DNA of 64,000 bases, from assembly GCA_020200135.1 (NCBI GenBank), contig JAIVJI010000007.1:2586-66585 (forward strand), in the 5' to 3' direction. How positions within the stretch are numbered: the first letter of the stretch is position 1; every line of letters starts with the position of its first letter. Below, one piece after another: positions 1 through 9,300 of this stretch. The DNA comes from Acidobacteriota bacterium. Its GTDB lineage: Bacteria > Acidobacteriota > Blastocatellia > Pyrinomonadales > Pyrinomonadaceae. The position numbers were made by a program, and so were the translations under genes. A model generated the notes under the pieces. The model saw only the letters and a list, made by a program, of their open reading frames with translations, made no database searches and was not told the origin of the DNA.

Positions 1-60
1 ATCGTGCTCGACTTCACGTTACGCCCGCCGGCGGGGTGAGCCTCTCGCGGACGGCCGCGG

Positions 61-1353
61 CTACTTCCGCTTCAGCAGGAAGGCGGTCTGGTAGAAGTAA
101 GCCTCGGGCGTGACCGAGAGGATGTCGAACATCGGGCGCACCATCTTCGAGAAGTATTCCACGTCGTAGAAGACCTGCGAATCCGCGTCCCTGCCGACGG
201 TGAACATGCCGAAGGAGCCTTTCGCCTCCCGGTATGTTTCCGCCGCCCTGATACTTTTCACCACCCCGGCAGAGTCGTGACGGCCGCTCTCCAGCAGCTC
301 GATGGTGTGGTTGTCGTGGATGGTGACGTAGAGCCGCCCCTCGGGCGCGAGGATGCGCCGCAGTTCGAGGAGCCAGGCGTCGGCGAGGTCGTCGATGTGC
401 GTGAAGACCGAGCCGCAGTAGATGAGCTGAAAGCTCCTGTCCTCGAAGGGGAGGTGCGGCGTCTTCGTCGTCGTGGCGAAGTTGAAGGGGGGGCTCAGGT
501 TCTTCTTGCACCAGTAGATGTGCTCGGCGCTGATGTCCGTCCCCCAGACCTCACAAGTCTCCGCGAGGTCCCGCAGGTGTCGAATCATCCTCCCCGCGCC
601 GCACCCGAGGTCGAGAATCCGGTCGCCCCGCTTGAAAGAGAAGCCCGAGGCGTAGACGACTTCGAGCATCTTCCCGACGTGCGCCTTGCCGTGGACGGGG
701 TAGTTGTACCCGAGCCACAACTCTTCGGGCGGGACGGGCAGTTCGTCCGCCGAGCCGGAAGCTTCGGGCCGGCCCGGCGGCAGCGCGAAATCCTGACCCG
801 GCTTGTATGGGAAGTAAGCCAGCTCCGGGAACGTCGGCGCGGCTTCCGAGGAGAGTCTCTTGACCCTCGCTTTCACCCACGACTTGATCGAACGGGGAAT
901 CAATTTCGTGAGCGCGAAAGTCGCGCCCGGCGGAGGCGTTTGGGCGGGAGCGCCGTCCGCCGGCCGGGTCCCGGGGGCGGCTTCGATGGTCAGGCGCGCG
1001 CCGCGCGCGCGCCACACGCCGCCGGTCTTTCGCAGGCTGAGCGTGTACTTGTAGAGGCCGTCGATACGCTCGCCCACGAACTCGCCTTTGATGAGGTTGT
1101 CGAAGAGCAGCGTCGCCTCGTCCGCGCCCCCGCGCACCTCGACTCTCCGCACGTCGATGGACTCGACGCTGTGCCCCGGCGAAGAGACCATAGCCAGCTC
1201 TTCGTCCTTCGAGAGGACGACGCCGTCCGGGAGCGTGGCGGTGTACCCGTCCTCGCGGAGCGCGGCGGCCGCCTCCACGTCCTTGTCGAGGAGCGAGCGG
1301 TTCCACACGTCGAGCAGCCCCCTGATCTCTTCCTCGAAGGTCTTCTTCTCCAT
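61..1353 (-). CDS. NTF2-like domain fused to SAM-dependent methyltransferase
   Basis: A 430-residue protein with two parts. Residues 1 to about 125 look like a SnoaL/DUF4440-type NTF2 fold (helical start, then alternating strands ending YKYTLSLRK and VWRARGARLTIEA). Residues about 240-430 are a class I methyltransferase: motif I is ILDLGCGAGR, an acidic residue follows in WGTDIS, and IYCGSVFTHI is the motif IV region. A proline- and charge-rich linker joins them. Substrate unknown. The start is the ATG 25 bp after the stop of the membrane-protein gene upstream, so the two are probably co-transcribed. The methyltransferase call is firm; the N-terminal fold is inferred from pattern. Confidence 0.85.
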   Translation of the reverse strand: MEKKTFEEEIRGLLDVWNRSLLDKDVEAAAALREDGYTATLPDGVVLSKDEELAMVSSPGHSVESIDVRRVEVRGGADEATLLFDNLIKGEFVGERIDGLYKYTLSLRKTGGVWRARGARLTIEAAPGTRPADGAPAQTPPPGATFALTKLIPRSIKSWVKARVKRLSSEAAPTFPELAYFPYKPGQDFALPPGRPEASGSADELPVPPEELWLGYNYPVHGKAHVGKMLEVVYASGFSFKRGDRILDLGCGAGRMIRHLRDLAETCEVWGTDISAEHIYWCKKNLSPPFNFATTTKTPHLPFEDRSFQLIYCGSVFTHIDDLADAWLLELRRILAPEGRLYVTIHDNHTIELLESGRHDSAGVVKSIRAAETYREAKGSFGMFTVGRDADSQVFYDVEYFSKMVRPMFDILSVTPEAYFYQTAFLLKRK

Positions 1354-1378
1354 ACGGCTTCTCGGGCTGCCCGGAGAG

Positions 1379-1813
1379 TTATTCTTCTTCGGAGGAGAGC
1401 GCCTGATAGGCGGCGCCGGCGGCGAGGCCGCCGAGGAGGTAGAAGGCGACCGTGAGCAGGTTGGTCTCGACCGAGTTCTTCGCGGGCTGGCGGCCGAGCC
1501 CGAGCGGCTCGGGGAGGTAGACGGCGGCCACGCCGGCGGCGAGGCCCAGCAGCGCGCCGTTGCGCACGCCGTCCCCCGGCTGGCCCAGCCCCACCAGCCC
1601 GTAGTAGAGCGAGTTCGAGACCAGCTCGCCGACGAGCGCCGTCTCGTGCAGGGGGACGGGCGGCTCGGCGTCCACGGCGCGAAAGGTCTTCGCGATGGCG
1701 CGCATCCCGACCACGTCCATGCGCGGCGCGTCGTCGATGTAGCGCCGCGCCGTCTCGTGAACCAGCGTGAGCGCGCACGCGCCCACCAGCCCGCTTCCCA
1801 GAGCCTTCAGCAT
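1379..1813 (-). CDS. conserved membrane protein of unknown function
   Basis: 144 residues. An N-terminal hydrophobic stretch (LGSGLVGACALTLVH) and two or three further hydrophobic glycine/alanine-rich segments (ALLGLAAGVAAVYL, LLTVAFYLLGGLAAGAAY) suggest a small inner-membrane protein. A GGAGGAAG-type ribosome binding site lies about 8 nt before the ATG. It is the first gene of a two-gene minus-strand unit with the methyltransferase. I do not recognise the family. Confidence 0.7.
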   Translation of the reverse strand: MLKALGSGLVGACALTLVHETARRYIDDAPRMDVVGMRAIAKTFRAVDAEPPVPLHETALVGELVSNSLYYGLVGLGQPGDGVRNGALLGLAAGVAAVYLPEPLGLGRQPAKNSVETNLLTVAFYLLGGLAAGAAYQALSSEEE

Positions 1814-1897
1814 TATTCCAGCTTCCTCCCGTCGTTCTTGAAAAGGCCGCCCACCTTCATACCCCTTTAATGTTGCGGAAGTGTCAACGCGCGCCGC

Positions 1898-3556
1898 TCA
1901 GGCGTCGAGCCTCTCGAGCTGGAGCCAGTAGAAGCCGAAGGGCGCGAGCGCGAGCTGGTAGGCCGCGGCTTTGACGACGGGGAAGCGCGTCTTGCCGAGC
2001 ATCTCGACGGGCGTGAAGCCCTCGAACTCCGCGAGGTTCAGCTCGACGGGCTGCGCGAACTGCGAGAGGTTGAAGACGCAGAGCACGGTCTCACCCCCGT
2101 GCTCGCGGACGAAGGCGAAGATTTTGCGGTTCTCCGGCTTGACGAAGCGCATCGTGCCACGGCCGAAGACGTGGTGCTCCTTGCGCAGCAGAATCATCTG
2201 CCGCATCCAGTTGAGCAGACTGGTGTCGTAGCGCATCTGCGAGTCCACGTTGACCGACTGGTAGCCGTAGACCGGGTTGTTGATGACGGGGAAGTAGAGG
2301 CGCTCGAAGTCGGCCTTCGAGAAGCCGGCGTTGCGGTCGGAAGACCACTGCATCGGCGTGCGGACGCCGTCGCGGTCGCCGAGGTAGATGTTGTCGCCCA
2401 TGCCTATCTCGTCGCCGTAGTAGAGGAACGGGCTGCCCGGCAGCGAGAGCAGGAGCGAGTTGAGGAGCTGGATGCGCCGGTGGCTGTTGTCGAGGAGCGG
2501 CGCGAGCCGCCGCCGGATGCCGACGTTCAGACGCATCCTTCGGTCTTTCGCGTACTCGTTGTAAAGGTAGTCGCGCTCCTCGTCGGTGACCATCTCCAAG
2601 GTCAGCTCGTCGTGGTTGCGCAGGAACATCCCCCACTGGCAGTTCTCGGGGATGTCGGGCGTGCGTTCGAGGATTTCGACGATGGGACGCCTGTCCTCCT
2701 GCCTGAGCGCCATGAAGAGGCGCGGCATGATGGGGAAGTGGTAGCCCATGTGGAACTCGTCGCCCCGGCCGAAGTACTCGACCACGTCCTCGGGCCACTG
2801 GTTGGCCTCGGCGAGCAGGAGCGCGTGCGGGTGCCGCCGCTCGATGTGCGCGCGCAGGCGTTTGAGGAAGCCGTGCGTCTCGGGCAGGTTCTCGCAGTTC
2901 GTCCCCTCGCGCTCGTAGAGGTAGGGCACGGCGTCCGCGCGGAAGCCGTCGATGCCGAAGTCGAGCCAGTAGTCCACGGCTTCGAGCATCGCCTGCTGCA
3001 CCTCGGGGTTGTCGTAGTTGAGGTCGGGCTGGTGCGAGAAGAAGCGGTGCCAGTAGAACCCCCCGGCCGTCTCGCTCCACGTCCAGTTCGACTTCTCGGT
3101 GTCGGTGAAGATGATGCGCGCCTCCCTGTACTTCTCGGGGCTGTCGCTCCAGACGTACCAGTCGCGCTTGGGCGAGTCGGGCGAGGAGGAAGCTTCCCTG
3201 AACCAGGGGTGCTGGTCGGAGGTGTGGTTGACGACGAGGTCGGTGATGACGCGTATGCCGCGCTCGTGCGCGGCGTCGATGAACTGGCGGAAGTCTTCGA
3301 GCGTGCCGTACTCGGGCAGGATCGAGTAGTAGTCGGCGATGTCGTAGCCGCCGTCCCTCAAGGGCGAGGCGTACATCGGCAGCAGCCAGAGGCAGTCCAC
3401 GCCGAGCCATTCGAGGTAGTCCAGCTTCTCGGTCAGCCCGCGGAAGTCGCCCACGCCGTCGCCGTTCGAGTCGTAGAAGCCGCGCACATAAATCTCGTAA
3501 AAGACCGCGTCCTTGAACCAGAGTGGGTCGTCGCGGAGTTTGCCCGTCTCGGCCAT
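1898..3556 (-). CDS. treS: trehalose synthase (maltose alpha-D-glucosyltransferase), GH13
   Basis: 552 residues, a normal length for a TreS catalytic protein without a fused maltokinase. TreS interconverts maltose and trehalose by an intramolecular double-displacement reaction in the cytoplasm. GH13 signatures are visible: catalytic nucleophile Asp208 in GFRADAV, acid/base Glu250 in LLLAEANQ, and Asp316 in LRNHDE, plus DLVVNHTS near residue 107. The N-terminal [15 protein letters not shown] is typical of TreS. An in-frame extension upstream exists, but the ATG at 3556 has an AAGGAAGGG ribosome site 6-8 nt before it and matches the family N-terminus. Divergent from the PQQ-like gene across 160 bp. 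A plain alpha-amylase/isomaltase is the less likely alternative. Confidence 0.93.
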   Translation of the reverse strand: MAETGKLRDDPLWFKDAVFYEIYVRGFYDSNGDGVGDFRGLTEKLDYLEWLGVDCLWLLPMYASPLRDGGYDIADYYSILPEYGTLEDFRQFIDAAHERGIRVITDLVVNHTSDQHPWFREASSSPDSPKRDWYVWSDSPEKYREARIIFTDTEKSNWTWSETAGGFYWHRFFSHQPDLNYDNPEVQQAMLEAVDYWLDFGIDGFRADAVPYLYEREGTNCENLPETHGFLKRLRAHIERRHPHALLLAEANQWPEDVVEYFGRGDEFHMGYHFPIMPRLFMALRQEDRRPIVEILERTPDIPENCQWGMFLRNHDELTLEMVTDEERDYLYNEYAKDRRMRLNVGIRRRLAPLLDNSHRRIQLLNSLLLSLPGSPFLYYGDEIGMGDNIYLGDRDGVRTPMQWSSDRNAGFSKADFERLYFPVINNPVYGYQSVNVDSQMRYDTSLLNWMRQMILLRKEHHVFGRGTMRFVKPENRKIFAFVREHGGETVLCVFNLSQFAQPVELNLAEFEGFTPVEMLGKTRFPVVKAAAYQLALAPFGFYWLQLERLDA

Positions 3557-3716
3557 CAGTCGCCCTTCCTTGTCCCGTCGCGTGTTGTTGCTTTGCGTGA
3601 AAGATAGCGGCAAGGCGGGGCGGGCGCAAGTTTCCGCGCCCCGCGCATTCATGTGAAAAGCGTGCGAGTCTCCCCGCGAAGACTCATTCCCGACAGAGAG
3701 AGCGGAGGTGTGTGCG

Positions 3717-5213
3717 ATGAAGACGCGTAGAAGCTTCACAAGGGGTTGGCAGTTCCTGACGGCGGCGGCGCTGGTCGGCGCGGCCGTCTCGGCGGCGGCG
3801 CTCGGGCCGTACGCGGCATCTGGTCAGACAGGGGGGCAGACCGGCGGGGCGCCGGCCCGCAAGCCGGCGCTCGCGCCCGTGCGATTCAAGACCGCCGACG
3901 GCAAGTCGGGCTGGGTCGTGCGCATCCCGGGCGGCCGGCCGCTGGCGACGCCCGCCTACTCGAACGGGCGCGTCTTCGTCGGCGGCGGCTACGGCTCGCA
4001 CGAGTTCTATGCCTTCGACGCCAAGACCGGAAAGCTCGTCTGGAAGACTCACACGGGCGACGACGGGCCGACGGCGGCCGTGATCGAGGACGGCCTCGTC
4101 GCCTTCAACACCGAGAGCTGCACGCTGGTCGTCGTGGACGAGAAGACCGGCAAGATGGTCTGGCAGGAGTGGCTCGGCGATCCCCTGATGAGCCAGCCCG
4201 CGGTCTCGAAGGGGCGGCTCTACATGGCCTACCCGAAGGGGCAGCGCGGAGGTGGGCAGTCGCGCATACTGAAGCCATCGCCGAACGCGCCGCAGAAGAG
4301 CCAGCAGGAGGAGCAGGGGAGTCACCGCCTGCTCTGCGCCGACCTGCGGACGGGCAGGCACATCTGGGAGCGCGCCATCTCGGGGGACGTCATCTCGGCG
4401 CCGGTCGTCTCGGACGGCAGGGTCTACGCGACGACCTTCGACGGCACCTCGTACAGCTTCGACGCCGTGACGGGCGAACTCGCCTGGAAGAAGGAGAACG
4501 CGGGGACGAGCGCGCCGGTGGTCGTCGGGGGCGACGTGGTCGTCACGCGGAAGGAGGAGCGCGGCGGCGAGGCGTACGAGGGGATGCAGCGGCTCGACGC
4601 GCGGCGCGGCGATGCCAGGCTCGAGCCCATGCGCGCGCGCAGCAAGGCCGGCTACCTCGGCCGGAACAAGGGCGGCGGCGTGGCGATCCGGAAGGAGGCG
4701 CAGGCTTCGCTCGACTCTTCGGTCGGCTTCGGCAGCGCGCCGGCGGCGGCCGAGCTGTCGAGGGCCAACGCGCACGTCGGCGTGAGCACGGTCGTCGGCG
4801 GCTGGGCCTATCAGGGCTCGCGCGCGGCCTACAGCAAGGGCAAGATGCTCAACGCGCAGGGGCGCTACCTCAACTCGGTCAACGCCGAAGACGGCCAGTT
4901 CGCGTGGCGCGCCGAGGTGTCGGGCGGCGGGCTCGCGCCGGACGCGCAGGTCTTCTCGCCGCCCGCGCTCGGCGAGGAGTTCCTCTACCTCGCCAGCTCG
5001 CTCGGCCACCTGCTCTCGGTGGACCAGAAGGACGGCGACGTCGGCTTCATGTACCACTTCGGCGAGCCGATGGTCTTCCAGCCCGCGCTCGCCGAGGGCG
5101 GCGTCTACGTCGGCACCTCCAACGGCCTCCTCATCTGCCTCAAGACGGGCTCGGCCGACGCCGACGGCTGGTACGCGTGGGGCGGCAACGGCGAGCACAA
5201 TAAGAATAAGTAG
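3717..5213 (+). CDS. secreted PQQ-like beta-propeller repeat protein
   Basis: 498 residues. The N-terminus has basic residues then a hydrophobic core ([17 protein letters not shown]), a Sec-type signal peptide. Repeats of the form [34 protein letters not shown] and [13 protein letters not shown] are classic quinoprotein propeller blades (at least six). No dehydrogenase catalytic residues are apparent, so it is more likely a binding or scaffold propeller than an enzyme. The ATG at 3717 is preceded by GGAGG at 3704-3708; a GTG three codons earlier overlaps that site and is less likely. The stop codon lies inside the left arm of an inverted repeat. Confidence 0.88.
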   Translation: MKTRRSFTRGWQFLTAAALVGAAVSAAALGPYAASGQTGGQTGGAPARKPALAPVRFKTADGKSGWVVRIPGGRPLATPAYSNGRVFVGGGYGSHEFYAFDAKTGKLVWKTHTGDDGPTAAVIEDGLVAFNTESCTLVVVDEKTGKMVWQEWLGDPLMSQPAVSKGRLYMAYPKGQRGGGQSRILKPSPNAPQKSQQEEQGSHRLLCADLRTGRHIWERAISGDVISAPVVSDGRVYATTFDGTSYSFDAVTGELAWKKENAGTSAPVVVGGDVVVTRKEERGGEAYEGMQRLDARRGDARLEPMRARSKAGYLGRNKGGGVAIRKEAQASLDSSVGFGSAPAAAELSRANAHVGVSTVVGGWAYQGSRAAYSKGKMLNAQGRYLNSVNAEDGQFAWRAEVSGGGLAPDAQVFSPPALGEEFLYLASSLGHLLSVDQKDGDVGFMYHFGEPMVFQPALAEGGVYVGTSNGLLICLKTGSADADGWYAWGGNGEHNKNK

Positions 5214-5321
5214 ACAGCAGACAGTAGACAGTAGGGCTCCGCCAGGTGAGCGTAGGGAACTTCACCCGCTACGCTCGCTCGGCGGAGCCTGCCGGCTATT
5301 GACCACTGTCTGCTGACTACT
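5209..5321. repeat. inverted repeat of 7-nt units at the 3' end of the PQQ-like gene
   Basis: The left arm (about 5209-5242) runs through GACAGCA, GACAGTA, GACAGTA and ends GGCTCCGCC. The right arm (about 5281-5321) begins GGCGGAGCC and ends with the complement of the heptamers. An inner inverted repeat (AGCGTAG/CTACGCT) extends the hairpin. It probably works as a terminator, although there is no U-tract. Confidence 0.7.
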
Positions 5322-5482
5322 CTTCCTGTGGTTAGCCACAGCGCGAGACTGTCGGCGGCCGTCTCGCGGGTGTCGGCTCGGCGGGCGCACAATCCGCGCC
5401 GGAGGAATTTGCGAGACAATTCGTGAAAGCCGTGTTAGTTTTAGCGCGCCCGTCTTTGTCATTTAAGCCGCTCGTCAAAAGG

Positions 5483-6349
5483 ATGCGTCCCCCTCTGCGT
5501 CTAATTCTTGGCCTGGCCTGCGCCCCTGCGCTCTTCCTCTTCGCAGCATGCCGACAGCCCGCCGCTCGCGCCGGCGGAGCCGCGCCGCGCCCGCCCGCCG
5601 TCGTGACGGCCGCCGCGCCGGCCGAGACCTCCCCGACTGCCGCGCCCGAGGCCCCGCCGCACGGCGCGCCCGACTCCGACTCCGACGGCATCCCCGACCG
5701 CGCGGAGCTTCGCGCCTACGGCGACCGCGAGAGCTTCCGCCTCTGGTTCACCGCCGTCGCCGAGGCGCAGTTCTACCGCGAGAGCCCGGAGTGGAACGCG
5801 GGCCAGCGCGACTGCGCCGGGCTCGTCCGCTTCAGCTGGCGCGAGGCTTTGCGCAAGCACGACCGCGCGTGGCTGCTCCGGATGGGCGAGGGCTACGACC
5901 CCGTCGCGCCCGACGTGCGCGCCTACACTTTGGAGCGCAGCCCCGTCGGCGAGAAACTCTTCCGCACGCGCCCCGGCTCGTTCGACGAGCGTGACCTCTC
6001 CGACGAGACCTTCTCCGAGTTCGCCGACGCGCGGACGCTCCGCGAGTTCAACACGCGCTTCGTCGGCCGCGACCTCGCGCGCGCCGAAGCAGGCGACCTC
6101 CTCTTCTTCCGCCAGCCGTGGGTGCAGAAGTACCCGTACCACGTCATGGTCTTCCTCGGCCGCGCGCGCGAAGACGCGGAGGGCGCCGCCGACTGGGTCG
6201 TCTACCACACGGGCGCCGCGCCCGACGCGGGCGGCGAGGTGCGCAAGGTGCGCCTCTCGGTGCTCGCGCGCCACCCGGACCCGCGCTGGCGCCCCGTCGA
6301 ATCCAACAGGAACTTTCTCGGCTTCCACCGCCTGAAGATTCTCGACTGA
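5483..6349 (+). CDS. DUF1175 family secreted protein (YfaT-like)
   Basis: 288 residues from this ATG. A hydrophobic leader (LRLILGLACAPALFLFAAC) is followed by Cys, possibly a non-canonical lipobox, then a Pro/Ala-rich linker. From about residue 85 the protein matches the DUF1175 pattern: SFRLWFTAVAEAQFY, RDCAGLVRFSWREAL, GDLLFFRQPW, PYHVMVFLG and a C-terminal NFLGFHRLK. The Cys in RDCAGL and the His in YHVMVF recall an NlpC/P60-like Cys-His layout, which is inference. DUF1175 genes sit beside alpha-2-macroglobulin genes in the E. coli yfa and Pseudomonas mag loci, as here. A GTG start at 5423 would add 20 residues but leaves the signal peptide internal. Confidence 0.85.
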   Translation: MRPPLRLILGLACAPALFLFAACRQPAARAGGAAPRPPAVVTAAAPAETSPTAAPEAPPHGAPDSDSDGIPDRAELRAYGDRESFRLWFTAVAEAQFYRESPEWNAGQRDCAGLVRFSWREALRKHDRAWLLRMGEGYDPVAPDVRAYTLERSPVGEKLFRTRPGSFDERDLSDETFSEFADARTLREFNTRFVGRDLARAEAGDLLFFRQPWVQKYPYHVMVFLGRAREDAEGAADWVVYHTGAAPDAGGEVRKVRLSVLARHPDPRWRPVESNRNFLGFHRLKILD

Positions 6350-6365
6350 ACAGTTCGGAGGGCTT

Positions 6366-9300
6366 ATGTCCCGTCGCACGCTCCTGACAAACGTTGCGGT
6401 CTACGCGGCCGCGCTGGCGCTCGTCCTCGGGTTCGTCGTGCTGCGCGTGAAGGCGCGCTACGCCTACGCGGCGGCGGTCGCGCCCGACGAGCTGGGCAGC
6501 CCTTACGAGCGGACGCCCCAGCCGCCCGACCCGCACGCCAAGCCCTTCTTCTCGCTCCACACCAGCCGCACCTACGCGACCACAGACCGCGCGCGCGTCT
6601 GGGTCAACTACCGCGGCGTGGGCGACCTCGACTTCCGCGTCTACAAGGTCAAAGACCCGGTGAAGTTCTTCCGGGGTCTCGACGACCCGCACCGCGTGGG
6701 CGAGGACGAGGAGGCCGAGGTCGGCAAGAGCGTCGAGAAGAAGCCGACGTTTCTGGAAAAGCTCCGCCGGTTCAAGAGCTGGGGCTACGGCCACGTCAGG
6801 ACCTACGTCCGGCAGCAGCTCCAGAACCAGTCGCGCAAGGGCTTCAACCAGCGCTTCCGGCAGGAGGAGGACGATACGTCAAACCGCACGCCCCTGAACG
6901 TCGCCACCGACTTCGCGCGCGTGCCGCTCCTCAATCCCGACCAGATGATTTCGCACTGGCGCGAAAAGCTCCCGCCGCTCGAAGACGTTTACGACCGCCG
7001 GATGATTAGCTTGGGCCGGCGCGAGCCGGGCGTCTACCTCGTCGAGGCCGTCCACGGCGAGCTGCGCGCCTTCGGCATCCTCATCGTCACCGACATCGCC
7101 ACCGTCCAGAAGACCGCGCGCGACGGCTCGATGCTCGTCTACGCGGTCGAGCGCAAGACGGGACAGCCGCGCGAGGGGGTCAAGGTCGTCGTCGTCCGCA
7201 AGCGCGCCGACCTCGTCTCGGGCGCGACCGACAAGCAGGGACTCCTCAAGCTACAGGTCGTCGAGAAGAAGCCGCCCGCCCCCGCGCCCGCAGAGGAGGA
7301 GGAGCCGGCCGAGGACGAAGAGGTCGCGCCCGAAGAATCGCAGGTGACCGACTCCTACCTCGTCATGGCCACCGAGGGCGACAACTTCGCCATCTCCGAC
7401 CTGGACTCCTACTACTTCGGCGGCTACGGCGACGAGGAGGCCGGCGCGCCCGAGCTGAGGAGCCTCATCTACACAGACCGCCCCGTCTACCGCCCCGAGC
7501 AGAAGGTCTACTTCAAGGGCATCCTCCGCGAGCGCACGGCCGAAGGCTACCGCCTGCCGGCGGGTAAGACCGCCTCGGTGACAGTCACCGACCAGACGGG
7601 CGCGACCATCTCCGAGCAGCAGCTGCCGCTCTCGACGCGCGGCACCTTCAGCGGCGAGCTGGACCTCCCGGAGGAGTCGCCGCTCGGCTCCTACACCATC
7701 AACGCCTCGGTCGGCGAGTCGGAAGCCTCCGGCTACTTCACCGTCGAGGAGTACAAGAAGCCCGAGTACAAGGTGCGTGTGACGACGCAGCAGGCTTTCG
7801 TCCGCGCGGGCGAGCGCGCCCGCTTCACCGTCTCGGCCAACTACTTCTTCGGCGCGCCGGTGACGAAGGCTGCGGTCAAGTACTACGTCTACCGCTCGCG
7901 CCATTACAGCTGGTGGCGCGACTCGGAGGGCGAGGAGGAGGACGAGATCGGCGCCGACCCGACGGCCGAGGAGGGCGGGGGAGAGTACAGGGACTACGAC
8001 GACGAGATGGTGCTCGAAGGCGACGGCAAGCTGAACGAGCAGGGGCGCCTCGACGTTGACGTCGAGGTTCCGCAGCCCGACGCGAAAGACACCTGGGACT
8101 ACAGCTACCGGCTCGAAGCCGAGGTGACCGACGCCGCCCGCCGCTCGATGAGCGCGTCGGCCTCCTTCACGGGGGTGCGCAGCAACATCACGGCCTACGC
8201 CTACCCCGACCGCTACGTCTACAGCCAGGGCGACCCCGCGCGCATCAACGTCCACGCCGGCGACCGCGAGGGGCGCCCCGTCCAGACGCGCGTCAAGCTC
8301 ACCTTCTTCGAGCGCCGGTGGCAGAAGGTCGTCAAGAAGGACGAGAGCGGCTACGAGTACCCCGAGTACGAGACGAAGGAGAAGGAGCTGTCTTCGGCCA
8401 CGGTCGAGACGAACGCGCAGGGCGAGGGCTCGATGGACTACGTCGCGCCCGCGCCGGGGAGCATCCTCATCCGCGCGACCATCGAGGAGGCGGGCCGGCC
8501 CGTCGTGATTGAGGCCGGCTCGCTCTGGGTGGCCGACCGCGAGGGGCGCTGGCAGGACGTGTCCTACGACTCCGAGGGCGAGATCAAGCTCGTCCCCGAC
8601 AAGAAGTCTTACAGGCCGGGCGAGACGGCGCGCGTGCTGGCGCTGCTGCCGCGCGAGAAGGCGCACCTGCTCGTGACGACCGAGCTGGACGGCATCCTCG
8701 GCGTCCGCCAGATGTCCGTCGACGGGCGCGCCGCCATCATCGACGTGCCCATCGAGCCGCGCTTCGCGCCCAACGTCTTCCTCAACGTCACCTACGTCCG
8801 CGGCGGCGAGATGTACACGCAGGAGGTGGAGATTCGCGTGCCCGCGCGCGACAAGATGTTGAAGCTGGAGATCATCCCGAACAAGAAGGAGTTCCGCCCG
8901 CGCGAGACGGCCTCCTACACCGTCTTCGCGCGCAACCCCGACGGGTCGCCCGCCGCCGGCGCCGAGGTGAGTTTGGGCGTCGTCGACGAGTCGGTCTACC
9001 AGATAGCGCCCGAGTCGGCCGCCGACATCCGGCGCGTCTTCTACGGCCAGCGCCCCAGCTCGGTCTCGACCTCGTTCTCGGTCAACTACTACTTCTCCGG
9101 CTACGCCGGCCAGAAGACCGTCAACCTCGCGCAACGGAAGCGCGCGCGCCAGCTCGCGGACTTCAAGGACGAGTCGGCGAACCCTCTGGTGCGGAAGATT
9201 TTTAAGGACACGGCCTTCTGGCAGCCCGCGCTCGTCACGGGCGCGGACGGCAAGGCGCAGGTCAAGTTCGAGTTGCCCGACAACCTGACGACGTGGCGCG

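Noticed and set aside
1..39. 3' end of a plus-strand gene entering from the left (frame 1 ends TGA at 37-39)
   Set aside because: Only twelve codons are visible and nothing can be recognised, so it is not called.
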